Origin: Rhodeus uyekii
Taxonomy: Eukaryota; Chordata; Actinopteri; Cypriniformes; Acheilognathidae
DNA length: 64,000 nucleotides
Assembly (NCBI GenBank): GCA_037043235.1
Contig: JAWRVZ010000102.1
Coordinates: 821,001-885,000, forward strand
Direction of reading: 5' to 3'
Made by a program: the position numbers and the translations under genes. The notes beneath the pieces are model-generated. The model did not search any database. It saw nothing but the letters and a program-made list of their open reading frames with translations, and had not been told where the DNA came from. Positions within the stretch are counted from its first letter, which is position 1. Each line of letters starts with the position of its first letter. Positions 1-12,299 of this stretch are shown here, one piece after another.

Positions 1-1360
1 AGGTATTTTATTCTGTTCTGCTTCATTAAATGTTTTAATCAGTTATTCATTATTATTAATTATATGAAACTCTTATGTTTGAGTGAATTGAGGGTCTTAT
101 GAAAACATGATACTAGATTCAGATCATTTACTAAATTAACAGCAGCCACTAGTTAATTCTGGGTATCCATGGATAAAATAGTCAGTATGTGATAAAGTAA
201 TTGAGTCAGTATGTGGCTAATAACTAATTAGAATATGTGGCTAATTTTAGAACTGTCATTAAGGTTCTCAGATAATACTGATACATTTGTTTGAAACCGA
301 TATCTTTTGATTACTGTCACTTTTGATCAGTTTAATTCATCCTTGCTTAAATACAAATATAAAAGAAAGAAAAATACGTGTTTTAAGTAACAATATATAT
401 TTTAAGTACAGAAAACTAATAAACAGTTCTGAGAGAGCATTTCTCCATAGTTCTTGGATGTAATCTTTCAGATCTAAAGATGCAATGCTCTCAGTGAATT
501 GGTTCCCTCTGTACAAAAACAAAATCCTGAAAGAAACACTGCATTATTTTATTTTATTTTTTACTTTTTTTTACCCTGGTTTTGTCCTTGAAGTATAAAG
601 TGAAAAGGGATTGGTGCTTTGAAAGGTGTTTCAAAAGCAGTGACAGGAAACAGCACAATTTCACAGCAGTTTGCTTTTGTACTGGAATAGAACATTGAGA
701 AGAGAGATTACAAGAATAAAGATAAATTGTTTTGTTTAGCTAAATTATCTAAACATATTGTGTTCTAAAAGTCTTTTAAGGTTATAACCATAGTTCTTTT
801 ATATTTCTGGACCTTACTTAAATTTTCTCTGAGAGCAGACTTGTTTTCAGCTCTGCTATAGATAGGACTGGTTTCGTGGCAGAAGTGTGTGTGAAGGGCT
901 TGGCAGAAGTGTGTGTGCCCAGCTCTAGGGTGGTGCTTCCGGCTCCTGCTCATTACCTATGGAGGTAGTGGTGTGAGATTCCCTTCCCCTCTGGTTGGCC
1001 CAGCTTCTGTGGTTTCACATGAAAGGCCCAGTTTGACTGCGGATGATGGCAGCTGGGAGCCCCAAACAAAAGGATCCTTTCTGTCTTTGCTCTGTGTCTC
1101 TCTCAGCTGGCCCTTTTATTTCCAGGGCTCTAGCCTGTTTGGAAGTCAAATCTGTTATATGTGCAGTGAGGAAGATGGAATCCGGTTGCCTGAGTTGAGC
1201 AGGACACAAATGGGAAAACTCATCAAAAATCATTTCCAAATATCCCCAGAATGCACCTGACATCCAGACTGGTTTTTTTCTTTCTTTTTTACTGCTAGTT
1301 TATCTTTTTGTGTATTTCTAAACACTTCTAGAATCTTCAATAGGAGAACGATATATACTC
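1..1360. other. no gene recognised; AT-rich flank or intron 1
   Basis: AT-rich sequence without a supportable exon. Around 305-350 there is a short piece (acttttgatcagtttaattc) of the dispersed teleost repeat annotated below at 63575-63850. At about 882-918 a 16-bp motif (ggcagaagtgtgtgtg) is repeated imperfectly in tandem. The open frame over 913-1260 has no recognisable domain. Confidence 0.5.
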
Positions 1361-1490
1361 ACCTAAAGGATTATTAGGAACACCTGTTCAATCTCTCATT
1401 AATGAAATTATCTAATAAACCAATCACATGGCAGTTGCTTCAATGCATTTAGGGGTGTGGTCCTGGTCAAGACAATCCAGCATTTTCTGA
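1361..1490 (+). mobile_element. Tc1/mariner-like transposon terminal fragment
   Basis: The stretch beginning cacctaaaggattattagg and running through caatcacatggcagttgctt is the 5' end of a Tc1-like transposon family I recognise from zebrafish and carp genomes. Only the terminal ~120 bp is present; the transposase body does not follow. Family assignment is from memory of the repeat. Confidence 0.7.
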
Positions 1491-1539
1491 CCTCCTTATT
1501 TACTGCTTTACTCATGGGCCATCCTCTCGCTCCATCAAG

Positions 1540-2290
1540 CCTCTTCGGGAAGTTGTTTGTGGCGAGCATGGTGGGGCCGAGGCACGTGAGAACGTGATTT
1601 AGTAATGAGTGTCACCTCTGAGCCACCGGTCTTGTATCTCACAGAGGAGCGGAGGTTTAAAAGCAGGAGCGATGACAGTGACAGACTAGGACTAGGCATG
1701 GTCTTTATGTTGTGGTTTGTGTTCATGGTGGCGGCAGTTGTCCGGCTGAGGAGGACGGGAGAGTTGAGGATTATTAGCAGCTGCCCGAGGTGGTGGTACT
1801 GGAGCAAGGAAGGAACGTGTGGAACGGAGAGCTTGAGGCTGCACTCCTGGGACGAGGTGGGAGGCTGCCGTCCCCAAGGGAGCAGAGGAGCCGCCCCGTT
1901 TGTCAGAGTGCCGAACCCTGCTGCCGCCTGCCATGCTGGGGAGGAGCAGGGAGCGAGGGACTTGCTGCTGGCTGCCCTCGGAGAGGAGGCGTAGTGTCAA
2001 GCCATCCAACAATCAGAGGTGAGGGGTGTTGGGGGTATGTATCTAGTAGGGCAGGGCCGAGGTACATAAGAGTCTCATATCTGATGGTTGAGCGGATGCA
2101 TAAAAGAAGGCCTGGACTTTATATATTTTTTTGTGCGCATGTGTTTGTGTGGGTGGCAGTAGTCCATGAGGGGCTGCTGCCAGTACTTTTATTTTCTATT
2201 TAGTTTTTGTATCATATTAATAGTCTGTTGATCGTTCGCCAGTTCCCGCCTCCTCCTTCCCCGATCTAAGAACTGTGTTACACTGTTGTA
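1540..2290 (+). mobile_element. LTR-retrotransposon-like remnant: GC-rich interior plus 3' LTR
   Basis: A GC-rich block (1640-1984) ends in a polypurine run, ggagaggaggcg, at about 1979-1991. This is followed by TGTCAAGCC (from about 1994), which looks like polypurine tract plus LTR start. The LTR-like part runs to gtgttaca near 2283. A segment at 1570-1650 resembles part of it (gggccgaggcacgtgagaac versus gggccgaggtacataagag), suggesting the edge of the 5' LTR. The overlapping open frames on both strands have no gag or pol motifs and I regard them as compositional. Confidence 0.5.
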
Positions 2291-2699
2291 GGCTGTTGGT
2301 TAGCTATGGAGTGTTGCTAGGCTTCTTCTCGTCATGAGAACCTTCCTGTGAGTCTCCTGCAATTTAGTTGAAGTGTTGTCAATCTGCAGAAGGTCTCAAA
2401 TCTGCAGTTTTTCCCTTTTTGAGGTTTCTCGGTACTGCCCTTGGGATAGAGTGTTGCCTAGGCCTCTTTTTTTGAGAACAGAAATTCTGAGTGTTAGGCT
2501 CTCTGTGTGCCTCCCTGGACACTGGTCTAATTACGAGCGTAGTTAGGCTTCCTCTCTTTAGAGTCATCCTGTTGAAGCTTCCATTCTTAAGATGCTCCAG
2601 TCGTGGCTGATGTGCACTTTTAGGGATGAAGACTCCTTTGAGCCCTTTGACTTAGCTCGGCCAATAGGTCTCTAATCCCTTCAGCATGGTAGCATGGTA

Positions 2700-3095
2700 T
2701 TACGCAACATGCAACATGCAGCGCAAGTTCCCTTTTGAAAGGGAACATCTTAGTTTACATGTGTAACCATGGTTCCCTGAGAATAGGGAACAAGATGCTG
2801 AATCCCTTTGCCATGCTTCCAGTATTCTTTCACACATCTACTTTAGACAAGAAGGAGGAAGAAGGCAATGTCAAAGACAATGTCATGCTTCATTTCCATG
2901 GTCAAGAAGGAAGGAGGAGGACACAGGTCTTCTTTTATACTCACAGCACACCAGTGGTGCCAATGTCAAGTTCATTATTGTGTTTAGACTCATCCTTCAC
3001 AGACCTATCATTCCTGAGGCATTCCCCATAGCGCCCTCTGGGTGACGCAGCATCACCTTTCCTATTCTCAGGGAACCATGGCTACATGCATAATC
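2700..3095. mobile_element. non-autonomous element with ~30-bp inverted ends
   Basis: A left motif at about 2757-2792 (gtaaccatggttccctgaga, then atagggaa) recurs inverted at about 3057-3092 (tattctcagggaaccatggc, then tacatgcat). The ~260-bp centre encodes nothing recognisable. The same motif appears alone at 54388-54437, and a diverged form marks the DIRS-like remnant at 58275-59945, so these may be DIRS-type termini. Confidence 0.55.
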
Positions 3096-3099
3096 TCTT

Positions 3100-4907
3100 T
3101 AAATAGATCTGTCGTGCTACATAGATTTTAACTTAAATATTCATTAATGTTAATTCATGTGATGTGGATGTGTTCCTTAAACAATTGGTGATGTTTAACC
3201 CATCATTGAAATCAAGGCTGATAACATATTTTATTTGCTCTTTTTTTATTTTATGACTGTTGTAAATCGCAAACAGAAGCAGTCTGTGTTTAGTTCGCTG
3301 CTGTTGCAAACAGGTTACAATTTCACACTGCCTGCATAAATGCACTGCCTATGCAGGCACAAACTGTCAGAACAATGTGATGTTGCTGCAGTTAAGCTGC
3401 TTCTTCACCTTATACAGTTCATTTATAACACTAAGCCAGACATATGTGCTTATGTTTACTATTGACAGACATTGCTGTCCAGAATTCTTCACACACCTTA
3501 CTAGACCTGCTTTTTATATGTCTCTTTGTGGTGGGATTCAATTTGTGGAGGGCTCCTAGAATAAGAACCTCTCATCTTTTAATTAGAATTTCACAAAGAT
3601 GTCTCTCTTGCCACACAATTGTTAGTCAGGATAACAGGAAATGGGAATGAGTCATCATTAATGGCTTTCGACAAAATTTCAGGTGTCAGTTAGCTGTAAG
3701 TGCTTGATTAAGAAGTATTGCTGAGTGAACCTTCTGTATGTGAGGGGATTGGGAGGATCTGAAAAGGATTTTTTTATGTATTGAACAAAAGATGTGGTGC
3801 ACATGGAGTGAGTCTTACGATTCACTTAGAGAAGAAAGCGAATATGGCACCTTTTCATTACAGAAATAGTGCTGGTGGTAAGTGAGATCGACTGAAGCTT
3901 TATGGATGCTTCTGTGAGAAATGGTTACAGCACACTGTTATGCAAAGATTAATATTTGGGCTATTTGCAAATTCAACAAAGTTCACACATTAACAGATGT
4001 GTGATGCATTTTATTTATCTTCAGCTAATTTAAATATAAAAAAACAAAATGGGAGAGAGAGCAGAACATCAAACTTTCAGTTTCATTTGCGACAGTTTAT
4101 AGACTTGCTGAAGAGATATTCAGCTACAGTGCTCATGCAGTAGTGTTGTCATATTTGTTGCCCAGTAGTTGGTATAACATGCTCTCACACATTTATTTTT
4201 TTACCATTTGGGGAGGAGGAAAGTTAACATGTATAGGTTCAACAACTAGATGCATTTTCACTTATTCAGTTTCATTTATTTCCCGCTATTACATGGCTAA
4301 ATAAGTAAATAATAATGTGGACATGAAGTTTAAATTTCTTTAGATTATTCTGGATTAAAACTTCTGCTATAACAAACAAATCTATTTATATTATAATGTA
4401 ATAGTGAGTGCTTTTTAATTAGTCATTGTTTTAAATTGTTTTATAATTTTTTCTTATTGTATAAAATCTTCGTCTAAGGAAAATAAACCCTCTGAGTCTA
4501 CAAAACAGTCACCCAAGCAACAAGATGAACACAAGTATTATTAGCACTATTAATATGGTCATATTAATAATTAAGTCCTCATGAGTTTTCACTGCAGTCA
4601 CTAACTGAGACGCAAGATGTGTGATTGATGCAGGAGAAGTTAAAGTAGCTCAGTTACCTGGATGAGCGGACTGATATAAAGCATTGTATTTTACCCCTAA
4701 ATGCTGGGATTGACCAATCAGAATCAGGAATTCCATAGAGGTACAACATTCAGATTCTGGAAATAAAAATTCCATTTATCGACATTTGTCATTCTGACAT
4801 CAAAATAGGCCATTCATATGATTCGTGCAAATCATTTTATAAAACTTTTTGTTTTTGTTGTAACCTTTCTCAATGGCAGTTATAAATAAGTTGTTTCTCT
4901 TTTTATA
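3100..4907. other. no gene recognised
   Basis: AT-rich sequence with short open frames lacking codon-pattern support or domains. I see no repeat family I can name. Confidence 0.5.
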
Positions 4908-5316
4908 CACAGTAATAACTCGGTTTACGAGTTTAATTCATTCCAAGAGCTAGCTCATAACTCAAAAACAATTTTCCCCATATTGATTTAATCTTTTTTC
5001 TTAAATATCGTACAGATTGTGGACGTTGAATGGTGGTAAATCTTTGCCATATCTGAAACACGCGTACCTCGTTCATGCTTATCGATAATTTCTTTTTTCA
5101 ATTCCACAGTTATCAACTCCTTTTTCATACCTTCTTTCTTACTCATCTTGGGGGCCATTGTCTATATGCTGTAGTGTACGAAAAAATGCGCGTGAAGAAG
5201 CTGAGCGTTAGGAATTTTCCACAAAAAATGGGCATGGGCAAGGGAAAAATTTTCTCGTACTCCGATACAATGCTCGTACACCGATTTGCTCGTATACAAA
5301 GTCACTCGTAAACCAA
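4908..5316 (-). mobile_element. pogo/Tigger-like transposon remnant with transposase N-terminus
   Basis: The left terminal sequence is acagtaataactcggtttac, the right one ctcgtaaaccaaaaattaag, matching the 'CAGTAATACCTCGGTTTACGAG' type of pogo/Tigger terminal repeat; the extreme right end is lost. On the minus strand from 5158 to about 5000 an open frame reads MAPKMSKKEGMKKELITVEL, then EIIDKHERGTRVSDMAKIYH and STSTICTI. This is the N-terminal CENP-B/HTH DNA-binding part of a Tigger transposase, which then ends at a stop. The catalytic DDE domain is missing, so this is an internally deleted copy. Confidence 0.8.
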
Positions 5317-5504
5317 AAATTAAGGCACCACTTAAATCACATCTTCAATTTAAAAATAGGTATCTATATACATTGACTATATGTACTATATTATGTGACA
5401 CCAGTCAATGGATTCTCATTGAAGTGGAAAATCATCAACACTGAGTGCTGGATTCAAAATCATACCTAAAGTCAATGTCAAAAACTAATGTTGCAGACTG
5501 AACC

Positions 5505-5690
5505 TTTAAGGTGCGCCAGTGGCTCTAAGGAAATTAGCTACCACGTGGAGGTCTGTGAAACCTCCGAGGATATTTTTCCCCAGACCATAACTGACCCACT
5601 GCCAAACTGATCGTGCAGGATGTTGCACGCTGCATAACTTTCCCCATGCCGGTGGCGGACTTGTGTAATGTTGTACTAATTCAACTAATG
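5505..5690 (-). pseudogene. Tc1-like transposase fragment
   Basis: The stretch ttccccagaccataactgac followed by ccaaactgatcgtgcaggat and gctgcataactttccccatg matches the antisense of a fish Tc1-like transposase in the segment around its second catalytic Asp. It belongs to the same broad family as the copy at 27400-28500. It is isolated and broken. Confidence 0.6.
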
Positions 5691-6698
5691 TCGGAGCTGG
5701 TTTGTTTGGTGCATGGCTTTTAACTCTTAAACATAGACATTTTAATAGTGGTGTTAATGTTAAACAGCATCAAAACACCTTGTGTAAGTGATCAGGCATA
5801 TGAGTTGCACGCGGCCAGGTAAATATGCCCCCATTTTTGAGACATTATCATCGTAGTGTCAGACATGAACTGCATGCGATTCCAAAATGTCAGATGTTCT
5901 AGTATGTTGTTTGTTTTGATAAGAGAGATCTTATCAAAATCACCTTTCATCTGCTTCATGGGTAATCTTGCTGTTGTCACTGTGCCTCTTTGCCTCCAAC
6001 CATTTATTTTGCATGCCTATTTGCACAGAAATATTTGAATGCTATCATTTATAAGCACCTGCTTTGACTTGACGCTGTGTCCTGGTCTCAGTGTAGCATG
6101 CTAGCATTCATCACTCTCAGAGTTCCCCAGCGTCTGCCTTACTTACGGCTGGCTGACACCAGCACTGATGGGGCTGCTCCATCAAAGGACTCTAGTATCT
6201 GTCAGTGAGTCACCGACTTTCTCTTTGAAATGCCAATCGAGTAGAACAGCATGTCCGAAGATCATTCCGGTTGGCACATACCGAATGGAGTAGCAGAAGG
6301 TGAAACCGTACCCTCTGTGAAAGGTTATCTCCTCACCTCAGTCTTCACCTTTGAAGTTGTGCTGCGCTAAACAATGCGTTATTGAGTAGGATGTAACTCT
6401 ATAGCTCCATGAACTGTGTTGATCTGCCACTGAGAGCAGAGACAATGAATTATTGAGTCCTGGGGCGATAGAGACATTTAGATGATGGCATTTAGTCTGT
6501 GTGAAATTTTAAATTGGGATGGTCAGATAGAGGAGAGCAGGGTTCAAATACATGGTGATTGGATCACATGAGTAACATTACGAAAGGGTGTGCTTATATT
6601 CTCCAGTGATCTGTAAAGAACTATGCTGTTTACGGAGATTTGAGTTCAAAAAATGTGACTTGAAACTTGAAAGCCCCATTCACACCAAGAAAGATAAC
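5691..6698. other. no gene recognised
   Basis: Unremarkable intronic/flanking sequence. The two short antiparallel open frames around 5800-6040 overlap each other and have no domain. Confidence 0.5.
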
Positions 6699-6700
6699 TA

Positions 6701-7796
6701 CAGTAATACCTCGAGATAAGAGCATAATCCGTTCCAGGGCAGAGCTCATAACTCGAATTGCTCGTATCTAGAATCATGTTTTCCCATAAGAAATAATAGA
6801 AAACAAATTAATCCGTTCCAGATCCGTAACAATGGAAGAAAACATAAAATTTTTATCGGTATAGACACACACACACTCACACACAATTATAGTACATGTA
6901 TACAGTATAAGGATCCGTGTGATATCAAATAAAATGTGGTTTATACCTTTTTCCAGTCAGTAGACAGGCAGTAGCGGCAGGTGCGGATGAGAGAAGAAGG
7001 GGGTTGTTACGCAGACACTTGATTCCATATCGTACCTTACACGAACACTACGTAACTTACCCTAAACTTAAATTAACATAACTAAACTTAGCCTATGTAT
7101 TTTTTGTAACTTTTCTATTTTATATTATTGTTTTGCTTGTTTTCTTCCCTTTTTTCGCCTGACTCTCCTCACTTTCACTTGGCGCAGACCTTTTAACGAA
7201 ATACCAATCGAGGGAGATTTGTTTCTGTCTCCCTTTTAAAAATGAGCGCCGAAGCACGACCAGTAGACAATTTATCAGGGTGTTTCTTTTCAATGAAATC
7301 AGAAACCTTCTGCCACATAGCCATCACTTTCTTAATTTCACTTGTAGAAATGTTTTCCTCCAGTTCACCCTCCTCCTCGCTACTGCTGAGCTCTTAAAAC
7401 ACCTGCGCATCATCTGTAGATCGATCAACTCCTCAGTCCACAGTTCCTCCTGATGCTCCTGATCACTCACGCGGGAACCGCGCCCATATTTATCGACAAT
7501 TTCATGCTTTATTTCCATGGTCATTATGCGCTTCTTCTTCTCACTACCATCCTTACCACTCACTTTCTTAGAATTCATCGCTATTATGAAGAATAATGAA
7601 CAAAATAGAGAGAAAATCAGCTACTCACGGGCGACACGTACAGAAGTCAGTGAACACTGAAGTGAACAAGCATCGGCGTCAGGCGTGCTCGTATCTCGAA
7701 AACGTACTCGTATCTAGAAGCAAAAATCTGCCCATAGGCTTGCTCGTATCTTGGAATACTCGTATGTAGAGACGATCGTATCTCCAGGTATTACTG
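6701..7796 (-). mobile_element. pogo/Tigger-like transposon, internally deleted, TA-flanked
   Basis: The ends CAGTAATACCTCGAGATAAG (6701) and the inverted TATCTCCAGGTATTACTG (to 7796) form an imperfect inverted repeat flanked by TA on both sides (6699-6700 and 7797-7798), the target duplication expected for this superfamily. The minus strand encodes MNSKKVSGKDGSEKKKRIMT, then IKHEIVDKYGRGSRVSD, the transposase HTH start. It then jumps to acidic C-terminal sequence, and in another frame (7300-7180) VMAMWQKVSDFIEKKHPDKL, a Tigger C-terminal motif. The central DDE domain is deleted and the frame is broken. Confidence 0.85.
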
Positions 7797-8094
7797 TACA
7801 AAGATAATCATAACTATTTATTTTTCTGTTCATATTATGGTTATTTTGAGCATATGCAGCAGTTTCATCTGCCACTTCAAAGGCTCAAGCTCTGGTGCAT
7901 TTGGTGGATTCTGAATGGCTGTCAATTGTGATTTGTGAAGTTATCGTTCCTCTGTGTCATTATTGTTATAGTTTTTATTATATAAACTTTTTTCGTATTG
8001 TTATAGTTATTGTCTTTGGTGTGAATTGGCTTTTGTTTTGAGAGTTGAATTGGGCTCTAATTTAAAGAATAGTGTGCAACAGATATCAGAATAT

Positions 8095-8751
8095 CAGAAC
8101 ACTTGAGATACGAGCGTCCCGACATATCAGTATTCCGAGATACCAGCAAACCTTCGAGCATATGTTTTGCTTTGAAATACGAGTATAGATTTAAGATTCG
8201 AGCACGCTTACAGATGCTGACGCTAAGCGGTCATGCACTCGGAGCAGCCCAAGCTGCCTCACTCCTTCACTTCACGTGTTCGTTGACTTCCGTAAGCATC
8301 TCCCGCGAGTCTTCCTGCGGTGTATGTTATATACATTTATGGGGTAATTGCATATGTTCTCCACAAGAGGGCCACCTTGGTTTTGCAGCGAGGGTTACCG
8401 GGGGCGACAAGTGATTCACGAGTATTAAGCTGGGAGCAGCACGAGTTATGTGTGTTCATTAATAATAAATATGAGGTTCTGAGGCATACATTATTGTGCG
8501 CGTAGTCTATCCAATACACTACACGGGAAGAAACACTACACTTCCGTATTGTGTTTGCGTTATCTACGTAATTTACGTAATCCCTCCCTTCTCCTCCTCC
8601 GCACATTCTGCTACTGTATCGTCTGTCTCGAAGCTAAGAATTCACTTTTTTCTGCTATTTCTTATCTGGAAAAATTATTTGAGATACGAGTAATTAGAGT
8701 TACGAACTCTGTCCTGGAACAAATTATGTTTGTAATCTCAAGGTATTACTG
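8095..8751. mobile_element. pogo/Tigger-like non-autonomous element
   Basis: Starts cagaacacttgagatacgag and ends gtaatctcaaggtattactg followed by TA. The inverted termini are diverged at the left. The interior contains many 'ATACGAG' subterminal motifs (e.g. tttgagatacgagtaattag near 8680) as in the 6701 element. The open frames inside are in-repeat and show no transposase domain. Confidence 0.7.
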
Positions 8752-9194
8752 TATGTGTACGTTTTTTCCATGGTTTATTAGTCATATTGAAAACTTGAGT
8801 CTTTTTATATTCTCTATAAAAAGTGGCAAAAGGCCAGTTTGGCTTGAATGTTTTTGTGCACCTTGACTTTGAACTACCACCTGCTGAGGTTTAATTAAAC
8901 ATTTGATATGTACAGAGCTGTGTTGCTTTGAGCACCGCTCTGCCCAGTAGCAGTTGGTTTTCTGCATGAATGAGGTGCATAGAACAGCTGGTATGATACA
9001 GGTAGTCTGGTGTTTCATCTCTACAGCCTAAAGGAGTCTATTCCGGAGACTTCTCTCTCTCTCTCTCTCTGGTCAAAAATGAACATTTACACAAAAACGG
9101 ACCACCAACCACAACTTAAAGACACTATCTTTGTTTTTGGCTCATCTGTCACAGTATGGAAAGTAGGAGTTTTCCACTTCTTTATCACAAAATG

Positions 9195-9330
9195 AAACAG
9201 TAGAGTGTGGCACTTGCAACACCAAGGCCTTGGGTTCTATTCCCAGCGAAAACAAGAACTGATTATTAGAATGTCAGTGTGTATCTTGAATGCAACTTAA
9301 GTCATTTTGGATAAAAATTGTCAAACAAGT
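9195..9330 (+). repeat. tRNA-derived SINE, diverged copy
   Basis: It has the pol III B-box-like gggttctattcccag preceded by caacaccaaggcctt, and a degenerate 3' tail (aagtcattttggataaaaat). It is the same family as the better copies at 42166-42303 and 62029-62184. Confidence 0.75.
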
Positions 9331-9339
9331 AAAAATTAT

Positions 9340-9650
9340 TAAGATATTTAAAATAGGATATTAGGATTATTTAAAAAGTAAAAATTATTAGGATTAAAAA
9401 GGTTACATTTATTTGATCAAATATTAAAAACAGTAATATTGTGGAACAGTTTTACAATTTAAAATGACTGGGTTCTGTTTTAAATTAAATTTGAAATTAT
9501 AATTTGTACCTGGGATAGCAAAGCTGAATTTTCTGTGCTCAAGTAACATTTCTTTTTATGCTTTTGTTAAATGATTTTATTATGTTTATATTAAATGTCT
9601 CTACTGTCACATTTGATCAATTTGATGCATTCTTGCTGAATAAAAGTAAA
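9340..9650. repeat. dispersed teleost repeat (shared with 63575-63850)
   Basis: Contains the family landmarks 'acagtaatattgtggaacag', 'ttacaatttaaaatgactg' and 'cacatttgatcaatttgatg' with 'cttgctgaataaaag'. Non-coding. I do not assign it to a named class. Confidence 0.65.
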
Positions 9651-9659
9651 AACAATCTC

Positions 9660-10415
9660 ACAGTTTGTGATGTTGCTTTACAAATAGTTTAATCCATTCA
9701 TTGTAAGTTGAAAAAGGAGAGAAATACTACTATTACTTCTAATAATAATAATAACAAATCATCATTGTGAATATATTGCAAAATATTCAACATATCTCCT
9801 AGACCGAGTGCCATCTCAAAATTTAGAGGCATTCATTACAGCTCTCTCCTTCTGCCCACACCCCCTTAGTCATGTTCCCTCAGCCCATTTCTCTGTCATT
9901 CTTTCTTTTTTGTCTCTCCGACTGTTCGCCTCCAGTTCTGTCCTCCCACTCTTTCTCTCAGTCTTTCCTCCCCACCATCATTCCTTCTACTGTTTTACTT
10001 CTCATGGCTCTTAGTGTGCAGTGTTATGTTCAGTGACTCCTCCATCTGTTCATCTTTCCTCTTCCTCTGTCCTTCTGCTTCAGTGGACACTTACATCCAT
10101 GTGGTTCTGCTGTGTAGTTCACCGGGCGGCCAACACTCCATCACCATAGCTTGAGACATAGCCGTAGAAAACAGGAATGTCCTAGGGTGTCTTAAAAAAC
10201 ATTTGCTGTGACTAATCATACTTTTCATCCTCTCTTGAATAAATAAAAAAATAAAATAAAAACCCTTTGGTACATTGATCATATCAGATGGAAATACCCT
10301 GATACTTTGATATATTTTGCCATTTTATATTATGCCATTTTTATAATACAGGTGATATATTTACGGGTGCTCTACCTTAAATATATCTCTATATATCTAA
10401 GGGTACTCATTTTAA
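9660..10415. other. no gene recognised
   Basis: Pyrimidine-rich stretch around 9840-10080, otherwise AT-rich. The short open frames have no support. Confidence 0.45.
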
Positions 10416-11625
10416 ATTTCATGGCATCAACACATCTCAAAAAAGTTGGAACAAGGCCATATTTACCACTGTTGCTACCACTCCCCTCTTCTTTTTATAA
10501 CAGTCTACAAACGTCTGTGGACTGAGGAGACAAGTTGCTGTCCCATTCTTCTCTAATACAGGCTTCTAGTTGCTCAACTGTCTTAGGTTTTCTTTGTCGC
10601 ATTTTCCTCTTCATGATGCGCCAAATGTTTTCTATGGGTGAAAGATCTGGACAGCAGGCTGGCCATTTTAGTACCTGGATCCTTCTTCTACATAGCCATG
10701 ATGTTGTAATTGATGCAGTATGTGGTCTGGCATTGTCATGTTGGAAAATGTAAGGTCATCCCTGAAAGAGACGATGTCTGGATGGGAGCATATGTTTTTC
10801 TAGAACTTAGATATACCTTTCAGCATTGATGGTGCCTTTCCAGATGTCTAAGCTGTCCATGCCACATGTACTCATCCAACCCCATACCATCAGAGATGCA
10901 GACTTCTGAACTGTGCACTGATGACAACTCGGGTTGTCCTTGTCCTCTTTAGTCCGGATGACATAGCATCCCAGTTTTCCAGAAAAAACTGCGTTTAGCT
11001 ATGGAGAGATCAGGTTTAGATATGGCTTCTTTTTTACCTATAGAGTTTTATCTGGCAACGGTGAATGGCATGGTGGATTGTGTTCATTGAGCCCATGTTG
11101 TGATTTCCAGTGCTGTCTAAGGGCCCGAAGATCACGGGCATCCAGTATGGTTTTCTGGCCTTGACCCTTACGCAAAGAGATTGTTCCAGATTCTCTGAAT
11201 CTTTGGATGATATTATGCACTGTAGATGATGATAACTCTTTGCAATTTTTCTCTGAGAAACTCCTTTCTGATATTGCGCTACTATTTTTCGCCGCAGCAT
11301 TGGGGGAATTGGTGATCCTCTGCCCATCTTTACTTCTGAGAGACACTGCCACTCTGAGGCTCTTTTTATAACTAATCATGTTGCAAATTGACCTAATAAG
11401 TTGCAAATTGGTCCTCCAACTGTTCCTTATATGTACATTTAACTTTTATGGCCTCTTATTGCTACCTATTCCCAACTTTTTTGGAATGTGTAGCTCTCAT
11501 GAAATCCAAAATGAGCCAATATTTGGCATGACATTTCAAAATGTCTCACTTTAACATTTGTTGCATTCCTTTTTTATTCACAATTTGTAAAGTGTCCCAA
11601 CATCTTTGGAATCTGGTTTGTAAAG
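10416..11625 (-). pseudogene. Tc1/mariner-like transposon with frameshifted transposase
   Basis: Inverted terminal-type sequences are atttcatggcatcaacacat..aaaaaagttgg at about 10416-10450 and its complement ending near 11505 (cccaacttttttggaatgtg); related sequence continues to about 11625. On the minus strand the transposase begins near 11330 (MGRGSPIPPMLRRKIVAQYQ), shifts frame (STVHNIIQRFRESGTISLRK), and has a readable catalytic C-terminus near 10750-10510: FQHDNARPHTASITTSWL, PACCPDLSPIENIW, TVEQLEACIREEWD. DNARPHT and DLSPIEN carry the DDE/D catalytic residues of the IS630-Tc1 family. Several frameshifts and a stop make it inactive. Confidence 0.85.
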
Positions 11626-12299
11626 AAGCAATGGGTACGGAAAGAGCTCATGTAGGTGTCAGCCATGATGCACACAGTTTAGTTTTTTTTTAGAGTTAAT
11701 AAAATAAACTTTCAAATCATAATTAATATTTCTATTTTTCACTACTGCTTGAATATTTTTTATATTTAAATTCCTGTGTATCAGGCCTTACACCCAGATG
11801 AACGCTTCACAGTTGGTTTTGTGAATCTTAGACATTCACTTCAAAAGAAATTTGAAGTTAGAAACATGTACACCAACTTTTGTCGTAACTCTAGAGCTGG
11901 TTCCTAAATTAGCAAATATTGAACGTCCAATGTCAAGCCAACTTTATTCTAGTATTTCACTGTTTAACGCTTAGCGTGAAACTTTGCACATTATGTTCAT
12001 ATTCTGAGTCCATATTCTGCTTGCCTGTTTTTTTTTTTATATCACTATATATAGTTATATCACTATATATAGTCCATTAAGCTACATTAAGCAAAATATG
12101 TCATGACTGCTGGGGAATCTTGGAGTTTTACGTATTGAGGGAAGCCCTAGTACTGCAGCACAACGCATTATAAAGTTTATTAAACTAAGCAATCGAGAGA
12201 AATATATGTATAAATATATGTATATCTCTCTCAAATATATGATGTGTACATTAGCATTGGGGAATAACATTATAATCTCGTTCGCAGTAGAGAAAGATA

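Noticed and set aside
1605..2203. Overlapping GC-rich ORFs considered as an upstream exon or CpG-island gene
   Set aside because: Polypurine tract plus LTR-like sequence and a related copy at 32485 indicate a retroelement; no B4GALT exon 1 features (no membrane anchor).
9061..9075. CT-dinucleotide run as a regulatory site
   Set aside because: Short simple repeat without other promoter features.
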